Shown: positions 48,752 to 56,205, counted from the stretch's first letter. The stretch: 64,000 bases of DNA from Nocardioides nitrophenolicus (GCF_016907515.1 NZ_JAFBBY010000001.1:3286001-3350000), one strand, 5' to 3'. Notes: generated by a model not told the origin, from the sequence alone. Numbers and translations are program-made.

Positions 48752-49549
48752 TCAGCCGGCGCCGGTCCGCGCGGCGTACACGTTCGCCAGCTCGGCGATG
48801 TCGGCCACATAGGCGTCGGAGTGGTTGAAGCTGAAGATCGCGCGCCGCCAGGTCTCGGGGGAGGCCAGGTCGCCGGCGTGGCACAGGTAGCGTGCCGCCG
48901 CCAGCGCGGCGTCGTCGATCTGGTTCGGGTCGCTGGTCCCGTCGCCGTTGCCGTCGGCGCCCCAGCGGGCCCAGGTCGACGGGATGAACTGCAGCGGCCC
49001 GATCGCCCGGTCCCAGGTCGCGTCGCCGTCGAGCGCACCGCCGTCGGTGTCGTGGACCGCGCCGAACGCGCCCCCGTCGAGCACCGGCCCGAGGATCGTG
49101 GGCCGCGGCACGCCGTCGTCGCCGAGCACCGAGCCGTGCACGCTGCCGTGGAGCGACTCGATGCCGCCGATCGCGGCCAGGCTGTTCCAGGCGACCCGGC
49201 AGCCGGGCTGCTCGGCCGCCACCCGCAGGTGCGCCCGCGCGTACGCCGCCAGCGCCCGCGGCGGGATCCCGGTCTGCCCGGCCACCCGGGCCAGCCAGGC
49301 GTCGTCGGGCCGGTACGGGTCCGCGGCGGGCGCGGCCGGCGCGGCGCCGGTCACCGCGGGGGCGAGCGGCGCGACCGCTCCGGTGGCCGGCGGCGGCGGG
49401 GTACGGCGCCGGGGCGCGCCGGCGTCGTACGCGAACGCCACGCCGACGCCGATCACCAGCGCGACCATCACGACCGCGAGGGAGACCGCGCCGACCAGGT
49501 AGCGGTCGGGTCGGGGCATCGGGTCAGCGGTAGTTGGTGAAGCGGGCAC
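48752..49549 (-). CDS. Lytic murein transglycosylase (MltB-like)
   Basis: 265 residues from GTG 49549; an ATG at 49519 (MPRPDRYLVG) is an equally possible start. One N-terminal membrane helix (about residues 20-42) is followed by a Pro/Ala-rich linker (~45-80) and the catalytic domain. The catalytic Glu sits in AIGGIESLHGS. The MltB signature AIGPLQFIPSTWARWGADGNGDG, in part, and the YLCHAGDL segment follow. It should cleave the peptidoglycan glycan strand outside the membrane. Last recognisable host gene before the accessory region. Confidence 0.85.
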   Translation of the reverse strand: MPASPTTADPMPRPDRYLVGAVSLAVVMVALVIGVGVAFAYDAGAPRRRTPPPPATGAVAPLAPAVTGAAPAAPAADPYRPDDAWLARVAGQTGIPPRALAAYARAHLRVAAEQPGCRVAWNSLAAIGGIESLHGSVHGSVLGDDGVPRPTILGPVLDGGAFGAVHDTDGGALDGDATWDRAIGPLQFIPSTWARWGADGNGDGTSDPNQIDDAALAAARYLCHAGDLASPETWRRAIFSFNHSDAYVADIAELANVYAARTGAG

Positions 49550-49621
49550 GCGGGAACGGGTGCCGACGGTTGCCGATGGACATGTGGGTTGACCTGCACA
49601 GACGTCGTTGGGGGCGTTGAG

Positions 49622-49665
49622 TGTCGATGGTATCGACTCGACATCCTGCGGACTGCTTGCGGACT
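49622..49665. repeat. Nested repeats at the inferred left edge of the element
   Basis: GTCGAT/ATCGAC (49623-49628, 49632-49637) form an inverted repeat enclosed with TGTCGA/TCGACA (49622-49627, 49638-49643). The octamer TGCGGACT then occurs twice within 20 nt. Such clustered sites adjoin attachment sites in many integrative elements, but no second copy can be seen in this window to confirm an att site. Confidence 0.3.
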
Positions 49666-49667
49666 GG

Positions 49668-49868
49668 CTAGTACTCGCGCGACTCGACAGTCGGGATCCG
49701 CTTCAACAGGCCCTCGACGTCGGTGCGCTTGACCCTGATCAGCTTGGAGCCGGCGATCCTGTACGCGGGGAGAGTGCCCAGGCCGACGTATCGACGGACC
49801 GTGGAGGCGGAGACCCCGAGATAGTCCGCGGCTTCCTGGAGGCTGATGTGCGCCCGCTTCGAGGTCAC
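49668..49868 (-). CDS. Excisionase-like HTH protein
   Basis: 66 residues from the GTG at 49868, chosen because it forms a GTGA overlap with the upstream gene's stop. The sequence SLQEAADYLGVSASTVRRYVGLGTLPAYRIAGSKL, in part, is a typical excisionase/MerR-like winged helix: a first helix plus turn, a recognition helix and a beta wing ending in RVKRTDVEGLL. Such proteins bind att sites or promoters. The leftward operon of two small HTH genes faces away from the divergent control region at 50.07-50.12 kb. Confidence 0.75.
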   Translation of the reverse strand: MTSKRAHISLQEAADYLGVSASTVRRYVGLGTLPAYRIAGSKLIRVKRTDVEGLLKRIPTVESREY

Positions 49869-50047
49869 TCGATACGTCCTGTCTCCCGCGCCCATTTCTC
49901 GATGTCGGCCTTGAGCCAGACGGGACCCATGGCAACGACGCCGAGCGGCTCGGGCAGCTTTCCGGCCTTGTAGAGCTGCTGAGCGCGTTGCTTGGTGACG
50001 CCGAGCAACGCGGCAATCTCGGCCTGCCCCATCAGGTCTTCTGGCAT
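49865..50047 (-). CDS. Small HTH protein (AlpA/excisionase-like)
   Basis: 60 residues from the ATG at 50047 (a second ATG at codon 6). It contains MGQAEIAALLGVTKQRAQQLYKAGKLPEPLG, in part, a helix-turn-helix with the wing GVVAMGPVWLKADIEKWA of AlpA-type regulators. Transcribed left from the promoter arm at 50118-50091. It could be the regulator binding the 14-bp inverted repeat immediately upstream (24 nt from its start). Confidence 0.75.
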   Translation of the reverse strand: MPEDLMGQAEIAALLGVTKQRAQQLYKAGKLPEPLGVVAMGPVWLKADIEKWARETGRIE

Positions 50048-50070
50048 GTGCCCCAGTTTCCCAGAGGGCC

Positions 50071-50118
50071 TTGACTTTGACAAGCGCCGGGACCTAGCGT
50101 TCCTCTTGTCAAAGTCAA
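50071..50118. promoter_or_regulatory. Divergent face-to-face promoters within a 14-bp inverted repeat
   Basis: TTGACTTTGACAAG (50071-50084) is exactly inverted at 50105-50118 across a 20-bp spacer. Each arm begins with TTGACT, a consensus -35 box. Rightward, TAGCGT (50095-50100) follows at 18 bp; leftward, TAGGTC (50096-50091) follows at 16 bp. The two promoters therefore cover the same DNA, and each start site falls in or beside the opposite arm. A protein binding the arms would control both operons, as in a lysogeny-type switch. Confidence 0.65.
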
Positions 50119-50188
50119 TAGCGGCCCTCGGTGGGTGCGGGAACACCAACCGAGGGCCTCGGCACCACGTCGCGAGAGGACGTAGACC

Positions 50189-50695
50189 GTGACCGAATCA
50201 TCCAGCAACCAGGGGCGGGGAAGCCACCTGGATGCCAACAGCAACCCTGAAGACCAGATCCCGTCCGCGATCACGAAGGCCGACCAGATGGCCTGGGAGA
50301 GGCCGGAGCTCCGTCCGACCTTCACGCCGGACGGGAAGCGCGAGAAGTGGGCCCACCCGTGCCCGCCTTGGTGTGACCAGGACGGCGATCACCACGATGT
50401 CCTTCGGCTAATCGATGGCGCTCGCGGACACATGGGCACCCCGATCCTGATCCGCACCGACGGCGGGAGGGGCTACTACGACGACGTGGCCGGCGTCGAG
50501 GGGATCCGCAACCCCCACCTGGAGGTTCGCCTAGGGGCCGCGAGTCGAGCGCTGGAGCCTCGCATCCAGATCACCCGGGTCTGGGGTGAGGACGGTGAGC
50601 GCAGGAGCAACACGATTCCGGCGATGTACTTCGACGAGGTCCGTGAGCTGATCACCGTTCTGCAGCACCTGATGAAGGTCGGGCAGGAGTCGTGA
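50189..50695 (+). CDS. DUF6907-like protein 1
   Basis: 168 residues, GTG start after a GAGAGGA site. After a polar N-terminus of ~50 residues comes the CPPWCDQDGDHHD motif (about residues 59-72), characteristic of the DUF6907 family found on actinobacterial chromosomes, plasmids and phages. The Cys/His set suggests metal binding. The C-terminal helix (FDEVRELITVLQHLMKV) is typical of the family. Function unknown. First gene of the rightward operon; overlaps the next by 4 nt. Confidence 0.7.
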   Translation: MTESSSNQGRGSHLDANSNPEDQIPSAITKADQMAWERPELRPTFTPDGKREKWAHPCPPWCDQDGDHHDVLRLIDGARGHMGTPILIRTDGGRGYYDDVAGVEGIRNPHLEVRLGAASRALEPRIQITRVWGEDGERRSNTIPAMYFDEVRELITVLQHLMKVGQES

Positions 50696-50991
50696 GCACG
50701 CCGCCTGTCCTCGCGGTCAAGCCCGGCATGAGGCCGGAGATCGTCTGCCCGTCATGGTGTGTCCACACCTACGAGATGCACTACGAGGAACTGGGCGAGC
50801 TCGAAGGGTTCGTCATCCACCACTCGGAGCCGACCGCCGGGATCTCGCACACTCGTCACGCGTACCCGGACAACACGGTCTCCGGCGACGAGCCACTGAT
50901 CCACATGGAGGCGCAGCAGCAGCTCACCCTCGCCGAGGCCATGACAGTCGCTCGCAGCCTCCTCGCGGTCATCGAAGAGGTGCAGTCGTGA
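50692..50991 (+). CDS. DUF6907-like protein 2
   Basis: 99 residues, GTG start overlapping the preceding stop. A shorter relative of the previous protein with CPSWCVHTYEMHYEE near residue 19 and the C-terminal helix LTLAEAMTVARSLLAVIEEV. Two such proteins side by side suggest duplication. Function unknown. Confidence 0.65.
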   Translation: MSTPPVLAVKPGMRPEIVCPSWCVHTYEMHYEELGELEGFVIHHSEPTAGISHTRHAYPDNTVSGDEPLIHMEAQQQLTLAEAMTVARSLLAVIEEVQS

Positions 50992-51131
50992 CCGGGCAGG
51001 AGCAGGTGACGCCGGAGGTCCTTGCCGCCCTGGCTGACTTGCGGGCCGAATGGGAAGCGACGTGCGAACGCCTGGAGCGCCGGATCGACGAGTTGGAGCA
51101 GCGTCAGGCCAACAGGGAGGCTCGCGCCTGA
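50988..51131 (+). CDS. Small coiled-coil protein
   Basis: 47 residues, GTG start in a GTGA overlap with the upstream gene. Almost entirely helical, with heptad spacing in LADLRAEWEATCERLERRIDELEQR (quoted in part: ERLERRIDELEQR). No family recognised. The tight coupling supports its being real. Confidence 0.5.
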   Translation: MTGQEQVTPEVLAALADLRAEWEATCERLERRIDELEQRQANREARA

Positions 51132-51159
51132 CGCACCACGCCTTCTGAGGGGCCACGGA

Positions 51160-51189
51160 GCCGCCCCCGTCCATCTCGACGGGGGCGGC
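51160..51189 (+). terminator. Perfect 12-bp hairpin between two small genes
   Basis: GCCGCCCCCGTC (51160-51171) pairs exactly with GACGGGGGCGGC (51178-51189) over a 6-nt loop. It follows the rightward operon's last stop by 28 nt and ends 12 nt before the next ATG (51202). Probably the operon terminator, or a leader hairpin limiting access to that ATG. Confidence 0.5.
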
Positions 51190-51201
51190 GACACTGGCCG
51201 G

Positions 51202-51396
51202 ATGCTCATGATCGCGTACACCATTGAGGGCGCGGCTGCGGTCACGCCGTTCGGGGAGAAGGTCATCCGGGAGGCGATCCGGGAGGGCGAGCTGCTCGTC
51301 CACTACCGCCGCGATGGCGGTCAGCATCCGATCATCCTGGCCGAGGACTTGGTCGAGTGGATCCGGTCGCTGCCGACGGAGCGACCGCCGCGCTAG
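51202..51396 (+). CDS. Small excisionase-like DNA-binding protein
   Basis: 64 residues from ATG 51202 (a second ATG two codons later). The pattern TPFGEKVIREAIREGELLVHYRR...IILAEDLVEWIRSLP resembles excisionase-family small winged helices that end in a DLxxWIxSLP helix. The first HTH helix is shortened (AAVTPFGEKVI). Similar ends occur in the protein at 52613-53368. Role unknown; DNA binding is inferred. Confidence 0.55.
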   Translation: MLMIAYTIEGAAAVTPFGEKVIREAIREGELLVHYRRDGGQHPIILAEDLVEWIRSLPTERPPR

Positions 51397-51438
51397 AAAC
51401 GACTGCGGCGGTCGGTCGGGCCGTCGTAGCCTGCCGGG

Positions 51439-51885
51439 GTGAAGTCACATCGGATCCTTGCCGCTCTCGCGCTGGCGTGCGCCCTGCTTCTCGGGGCAGG
51501 TTCGCCGTCATCCGCGGACTCGGTTCCGCCGATCACGAAGAAGCTGGCAAAGAAGCTGAAGTGCAAGTGGCCCCATTCGGAGACCCTGGCGGGAGGTGGG
51601 AAGAACAGCGGAGTCGAGTGCCGCGTCAACAACGGTGCCGGCCGACAGGACATCTACGTCCTCAAGTACCGCAACATGACCCGTGCCCTCGATTTCTGGC
51701 AGGACTGGTTGCAGGTGGGCGCTGAGGCCGAGGTCCCGCCCGGCTGCATCGTGAAGAAGAAGGCGATACTCATCATCCCGATGGGCGGCGGTTCCGGGGT
51801 CGACTACGACGCCTACGCCGAGAAGTGGTGCCAGTACATCGCGGTTCGAGTGGGCGGACAGATCATCTACGGCTATCCCTCCTAG
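51439..51885 (+). CDS. Secreted protein of unknown function
   Basis: 148 residues, GTG start. Signal peptide with core LAALALACALLLGAG and a cleavage site near SSADS. The mature protein has four Cys (KCKW, VECRV, PGCIV, KWCQY), probably two disulfides. A TAGCCT box (51427-51432) lies 6 nt before the GTG, so it has its own leaderless promoter. No family recognised. An exported protein expressed independently within a prophage is a typical cargo-gene arrangement. Confidence 0.6.
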   Translation: MKSHRILAALALACALLLGAGSPSSADSVPPITKKLAKKLKCKWPHSETLAGGGKNSGVECRVNNGAGRQDIYVLKYRNMTRALDFWQDWLQVGAEAEVPPGCIVKKKAILIIPMGGGSGVDYDAYAEKWCQYIAVRVGGQIIYGYPS

Positions 51886-52010
51886 GGACCTGCTCGGGTC
51901 GAATGATGAGGGGTGTCCAAATTGGACAGTGGGACGGTCTGGCGCGCGCAGGGCGCGGGGAGTTCCACGTTCAAGCGCGGCCGCCGGCCGCTCGCCGATA
52001 CGCTCGTCAG

Positions 52011-52244
52011 ATGACTGCCGGAGAGATCGAATACGTCATCGTCGAGACCGGGGCTCCGGGGCGCAAGGAGTTGGGGGTCATCTCGGCTCGATCGGTGGCA
52101 GAGGCGGCCGCCGAGGCCGAACAGTGGGTATCGGGCCTCGACGACTGGTCGGCGTGGGAGTTGTTGAAGCGCAGCACCCGAGAGCAAGTGGCGTACTCCT
52201 CTGTCGAGGACGGCTTCGTTCTGGTCGATCTCTCCGGCTCATGA
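52011..52244 (+). CDS. Small acidic protein of unknown function
   Basis: 77 residues, ATG start with a TACGCT box (51999-52004) 6 nt upstream, indicating a leaderless mRNA. The chain begins with a beta strand (EIEYVIVETG), then an Ala/Glu-rich helix (SVAEAAAEAEQWVSGL). No family recognised. It ends 39 nt from the convergent gene. Confidence 0.55.
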   Translation: MTAGEIEYVIVETGAPGRKELGVISARSVAEAAAEAEQWVSGLDDWSAWELLKRSTREQVAYSSVEDGFVLVDLSGS

Positions 52245-52283
52245 CGAGCAACCGCCATCGCGAGGTGGCGTGGGAGCGTGAGC

Positions 52284-52619
52284 CTAGGAGTGCCTCCAGC
52301 GTCGCCGACGCTCCCAGTAGGTCGGCGGTGGCGGCGTCCGTGCCGTCTGACGCAGATTGGTCCGTCGAGCAGCAATCCGTCGCGGTTCCATCACGGCAAC
52401 GGGGTCACCGCCGGCCTCTCTGATGTCGATGAACTCTTCTATCGATGCCATGGAGATTCTCGGAGCGCCACCCTTCTCGCCGAAGTACCGCGTCTCGAGT
52501 ACGAAGCCGAGCCGATGCATGCGCCAGTAGGGAACGTCGAGCAGCTCCGCCGCCCTCGTGAATGTGACGTAGAGGGGCTTGGCCAGTGGCTCCTCCCAAC
52601 GGTGACGGTTGGTCACCAC
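52284..52619 (-). CDS. Small HTH-like protein
   Basis: 111 residues. YVTFTRAAELLDVPYWRMHRLGFVLETRYFGEKGG, in part, has the shape of a MerR/excisionase-like helix-turn-helix with wing, followed by a helix (ISMASIEEFIDIREAGGD) and an Arg-rich tail (~80-111). Downstream partner of the longer protein at 52613-53368, whose stop it overlaps by 7 nt. Likely DNA binding, by motif only. Confidence 0.6.
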   Translation of the reverse strand: MVTNRHRWEEPLAKPLYVTFTRAAELLDVPYWRMHRLGFVLETRYFGEKGGAPRISMASIEEFIDIREAGGDPVAVMEPRRIAARRTNLRQTARTPPPPTYWERRRRWRHS

Positions 52620-53368
52620 GAGCGAACGGGTTCCGTTGGCATCGAGTTCACCCAGGCGAGAACCGAGTCGTAGACCAATCGGTAGTTGGTGGTCCCTTGG
52701 CCGATGAACACTCGATCGATGTCACCGTTCCGAACCGCTTCGTAGACCATGCGCGTACTCAGGCTCAGGACCCACGCAGCCTCCTTGACGGAGATGAGAA
52801 CTCGGTCTTCCCAGGGGTGTCCGACAGAGGTCGTGCTGCCCTCTACCTCGGAACGCTGCTTGATGCGTCGGGGGCTATCGATCGGGAAGTCTTGGGAAAC
52901 CGCCTGATGCGTCTCGTTGCTGCCATCGGGCCTTGGGGTTTCCGGGGTTTCGGGTTCAACCCCAGCCGCGGCTGATTTGTGCCCTCGCTTGTGGGGCGCG
53001 AAGCGATGCCCGGGCGGATAGGCACCGTGCTCCAGGTAGTAACTGCCGTCGTCGGTGATCGTGGCCGACCAGCGTGGCCCTCTGCCCTTCACGGTGACCA
53101 AGCCCCGATTTGCTAAGGCGGAGGCGCTCAGCGTGTGGCTGTAGTCGTCCGGTGGCCAGCGCCCAGGCAGGCAACCCTCATCGATCCATTTCAGCACGTC
53201 GAGCTGGCGCGAATTCACCCGAGGATCCACGCCGGCGAGGCTACTGCGCTCGACACGTCGACCTGCGGTGGGTACTGCACGGGCCGACAGATCGACCGTC
53301 CCGAGGCGCTCGCTCACGACCCGATGCTGGTGCGTCGGTTGCGGCGGCTTCGGTCCCATCGAGCGCAC
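52613..53368 (-). CDS. Two-module protein with C-terminal excisionase-like HTH
   Basis: 251 residues from GTG 53368 (ATG 53359 possible). The first ~45 residues are disordered-looking. A compact domain at ~48-120 (RQLDVLKWIDEGC, then ALANRGLVTVKGRGPRWSATIT) looks winged-helix-like but is not one I can name. A Pro/Glu/Ser-rich linker runs ~125-190. The C-terminal part (VKEAAWVLSLSTRMVYEAVRNGDIDRVFIG, in part, ending VLAWVNSMP) is an excisionase-type HTH. It faces the OLD-like gene across a palindrome-rich region and may regulate it (inference). Confidence 0.65.
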   Translation of the reverse strand: MRSMGPKPPQPTHQHRVVSERLGTVDLSARAVPTAGRRVERSSLAGVDPRVNSRQLDVLKWIDEGCLPGRWPPDDYSHTLSASALANRGLVTVKGRGPRWSATITDDGSYYLEHGAYPPGHRFAPHKRGHKSAAAGVEPETPETPRPDGSNETHQAVSQDFPIDSPRRIKQRSEVEGSTTSVGHPWEDRVLISVKEAAWVLSLSTRMVYEAVRNGDIDRVFIGQGTTNYRLVYDSVLAWVNSMPTEPVRSW

Positions 53369-53395
53369 CAGCGGTCCGCGCGCCGGCTCGGGTTC

Positions 53396-53472
53396 TAAGC
53401 GTAAGGCGGCAAGAGACCCGGACCTATGCCGGGTAGTCCCGGCACAGCGGGTCGCTTAATGCCGGTTATGCT
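53396..53472. promoter_or_regulatory. Palindrome-rich divergent control region and promoter of the OLD-like gene
   Basis: TAAGCG (53396-53401) and CGCTTA (53453-53458) enclose ACCCGG/CCGGGT (53416-53421, 53429-53434) and GCCGGG/CCCGGC (53428-53433, 53438-53443), the inner repeats sharing bases so that alternative pairings exist. TATGCT (53467-53472) is a good -10 box for the rightward gene, giving a leader of about 45 nt before the GGAGG-preceded ATG at 53523. Confidence 0.5.
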
Positions 53473-53522
53473 GCCGTGCGGCGGCTGTGGCTGCCATCGA
53501 GATCGACACGGAGGACCCTCAA

Positions 53523-55043
53523 ATGACTCGTGGCCTGGCGCGCACTCTCCCTCGATTGTCGTCAGACTGGGCGACGCATCGTCATGACGGTCCAGGCTGG
53601 CCCCAGTTTCTTGAGGGGGTTCAACTCGACGGGATTCGAGGCTGGACAGGCCAGTGGATCGAGTTCCGATTCCCGGTCGTGGCGATCGCCGGCGAGAACG
53701 GCTCTGGGAAAAGCACCGTAATCAAGGCGGCGGCTGCAGCCTACGGTCCCACGGGCGGCGCCGGAACGCGCGACTTCTCGCCGGACGACTTCTTCCCCAC
53801 GACCCCTTGGGAGGACGTGAGCGGCGTTCGGCTTGAGTACCGCATTCGACAAGGCGCCAAGGTCACCTCGCCGTCGCTGCGAAAGAAGAGCACTCGCTGG
53901 CGAGGAATGCCCGAGCGCGTCAAGAGGAACCTACATTTCTTGGACATCTCCCGCACGCAGCCGATCGACACGTTGATCGGCTACGGACGCGTAGCCCGAG
54001 TTGACCTCGCCGCAAACGCTGACACCGTCGCCCTCGATGAGGACAGTGTCGTGATGCTGTCTCGTGTGCTCGGTCGCACCTACAACCGGGGCGAACTCGT
54101 CCGCGATGACCGCGGGAAGCAGGTCGGCATCGTCGGCACGGGCGACGTGACGTACTCCAACTTTCATCAGGGCGCCGGAGAGGACGCCACGACAGACCTT
54201 GTTGCGCTCCTCCAGGAGGCGCAGCCGAACTCTCTCGTCTTGATCGACGAGGTGGAGGCGTCCCTGCACCCACGTGCGCAACGCCGGCTGATGACAGAGC
54301 TGATTGACATCGCGCGCCGACGTCGACTCCAACTCATCGTCACAACCCATTCGCCTTACGTCCTCGAGCAACTGCCCGCCGAGGCCAGGATCTATCTTCG
54401 CTCCCGTCGGGATGGCCACCGCGAAGTCATTTACGGGGTAACGCCTCAGTATGCGCTCTCGCTTATGGACGACGAACAGCATCCCGAACTCGTGCTCTAC
54501 TGCGAGGATTCCGAATCGGCATCCATGATCGACGCGGTCATCCGAAAGGTTGACCCGGGCCTTCTTCCCCGTCTCTCTGTGGTCGAAGTCGGCCCTGCTG
54601 GCACGGTTCGCGCGGTGGGAGAGCTTGCGGGGTCTGGAGTCCTCGCCGAAGACGGCATGGGGGTGCTCGATGGTGACCAAGCCGAGGCACCCTCATGCAT
54701 TGTTCTTCCCGGCGAGGAAGCGCCCGAACGCGTCATCTTCGCCGCCATCTGTCGCTCGGACGAGGCCCTCGAGATCGCCGCAGAGCGCCTCGGGGTGGAC
54801 TTCAACGACTTGGCTACTGCCGTAGAAGACGCGTTGACCATTCCCAACGCCCACACATGGGCGGCCGAGATCGCGAGGCGGCTCGCTGGCCGTCACCGCA
54901 CCTCGCGAGTCTGGGACTCCTTCCTTGACGTTTGGTCCACAGATGTTCTCGCGGCAGAGGAAGCGGAGGCGTTCGTCGAGAAGATCCGGGGCCGCCTCCC
55001 CACCATGAGCGCCACTGCCACGGCGGAACCCGCTACTCCCTAG
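53523..55043 (+). CDS. OLD-like ATPase with C-terminal TOPRIM-like region
   Basis: 506 residues. The ATG at 53523 follows GGAGG by 8 nt and is preferred to a GTG 12 codons earlier without such a site. Walker A GENGSGKST at residues 57-65; a Walker B/signature region SLVLIDEVEASLHP at ~237-250; switch His in TTHSPYVLEQL (~272). From ~322, LVLYCEDSESASMIDAVIRK, in part, and VLDGDQ (~380) match the E and DxD positions of a TOPRIM domain, as in OLD-family nucleases. Such ATPase-TOPRIM proteins act in phage exclusion and in Gabija- or retron-type defence. No second defence subunit is adjacent, so a class 1 (stand-alone) OLD is likeliest. Confidence 0.72.
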   Translation: MTRGLARTLPRLSSDWATHRHDGPGWPQFLEGVQLDGIRGWTGQWIEFRFPVVAIAGENGSGKSTVIKAAAAAYGPTGGAGTRDFSPDDFFPTTPWEDVSGVRLEYRIRQGAKVTSPSLRKKSTRWRGMPERVKRNLHFLDISRTQPIDTLIGYGRVARVDLAANADTVALDEDSVVMLSRVLGRTYNRGELVRDDRGKQVGIVGTGDVTYSNFHQGAGEDATTDLVALLQEAQPNSLVLIDEVEASLHPRAQRRLMTELIDIARRRRLQLIVTTHSPYVLEQLPAEARIYLRSRRDGHREVIYGVTPQYALSLMDDEQHPELVLYCEDSESASMIDAVIRKVDPGLLPRLSVVEVGPAGTVRAVGELAGSGVLAEDGMGVLDGDQAEAPSCIVLPGEEAPERVIFAAICRSDEALEIAAERLGVDFNDLATAVEDALTIPNAHTWAAEIARRLAGRHRTSRVWDSFLDVWSTDVLAAEEAEAFVEKIRGRLPTMSATATAEPATP

Positions 55044-55524
55044 CGCGTTCGACCCTGACCCCGAGCAGCACCCAGCCCTCGGGGATGTCGCTGCGGATCT
55101 GCTCGGGTGACGGGCGGGCGTTCGCTCGGGGCGGAAGGGGTACTGTGAGGTCACCCCCTCTTCCCAAGCAGAGGCGTGGCGGGGGTAGGCGTCTCACTCG
55201 TACTGCAGTGCGAGGGGGGCGCTTCCGCACCGGTGACACTGGCTTCCTCGCTCCTCGTTCCGATGCTCTGTCATATCTGCGGCCAGGTTGGGGCGCCCCA
55301 TGATGGCACTCCGGCGGTCTCGGCAGGCGCAGGATGGATCGCGGGTGGGTGCGAGTTGGCGGCACAGCCCGCCCGGTTGACAGTGCTGTCCGTTGCGAGG
55401 ACCGTCATAGGGACAAGTCTTCGAGCCGAAGCACTCTTGTCGGTCGCGACGATTCTCGGGTCGTGGGCGCCGTGGGCGCGCCTGACCCGAGGTCGAACTC
55501 CCGACCGTCAGGACCGGTGGGCTT
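55044..55524. other. Intergenic region, no supported gene
   Basis: 481 nt. Short open frames exist on both strands, but none has a ribosome-binding site, leaderless box or recognisable product. One minus-strand frame ending just past the OLD-like stop reads PEQIRSDIPEGWVLLGVRV, which looks protein-like and could be a gene remnant. A promoter for the response regulator is expected near the right end. Confidence 0.45.
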
Positions 55525-56205
55525 ATGTCGCTTCCAGCAGCGATGCGGATCACGATTGTCGATGACCATGTGCTGTTCGCCGAGGCGGTGGCGCTGACCT
55601 TGGAGCATCACGGGTACGCGGTGCGTCGTGTCGACCTGACCGATCCTGGCGCGACACTGGCGTCGGTATTGTCAGCGACGCTGCGCACCGTTCCGCGTCT
55701 GGTGTTGCTCGACCTGTGTCTTGGTCGCGTCGGTGACGGGACGAGGCTGGTGGCGCCGTTGGCGGCGTCGGGGGCTGTGGTCGTCGTGCTCACAGGGAGC
55801 CTTAGTCGACCGGAGTGGGGGGAGTGTCTGCATCGAGGAGCCCGAGCGGTACTGCTGAAGTCGTCGTCGTTGAACCAGATCATCGGAACCATGCGACGGG
55901 CCCGCGACGGCCTTGCGTTGATGCCGGCGGGCGACCGCGCTGAGTTGATTGCGGTCGCTGCCCGACACCGGTCGGACACCCACGACATCTCGAGCCGTCT
56001 TGAGCGGCTCACGCGTCGGGAGGCAGAGGTCTTGGGGGCCTTGATGCGAGGTATGCAGGTTCGTGACATCGCTCGGGTCGGTGTGGTCTCCGAGGCGACG
56101 GTCCGCACCCAGGTGAAGACGATCCTCGCCAAGCTCGACTTGACGTCGCAGCTGGCCGCGGTCGGTGCCGCGCACAAGGTCGGCTGGCGAAGCCCCGGAC
56201 CCTAG
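55525..56205 (+). CDS. Orphan NarL/LuxR-type response regulator
   Basis: 226 residues (a second ATG at 55543 would trim six). The receiver domain keeps the acidic pair VDDH near residue 13, the phospho-acceptor Asp in LVLLDLCLG (~61), the Thr of VVVLTGS (~90) and the Lys of VLLKSS (~111). The C-terminal LuxR HTH is complete (LTRREAEVLGALMRGMQVRDIARV...ATVRTQVKTILAKL). No sensor kinase is adjacent, so its input is unknown. Confidence 0.8.
   Translation: MSLPAAMRITIVDDHVLFAEAVALTLEHHGYAVRRVDLTDPGATLASVLSATLRTVPRLVLLDLCLGRVGDGTRLVAPLAASGAVVVVLTGSLSRPEWGECLHRGARAVLLKSSSLNQIIGTMRRARDGLALMPAGDRAELIAVAARHRSDTHDISSRLERLTRREAEVLGALMRGMQVRDIARVGVVSEATVRTQVKTILAKLDLTSQLAAVGAAHKVGWRSPGP

Noticed and set aside
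55033..55365. 110-residue minus-strand frame ending PEGWVLLGVRV
   Set aside because: Only the last ~20 residues look protein-like; there is no suitable start or ribosome-binding site, and it overlaps the OLD-like stop. At most a remnant.
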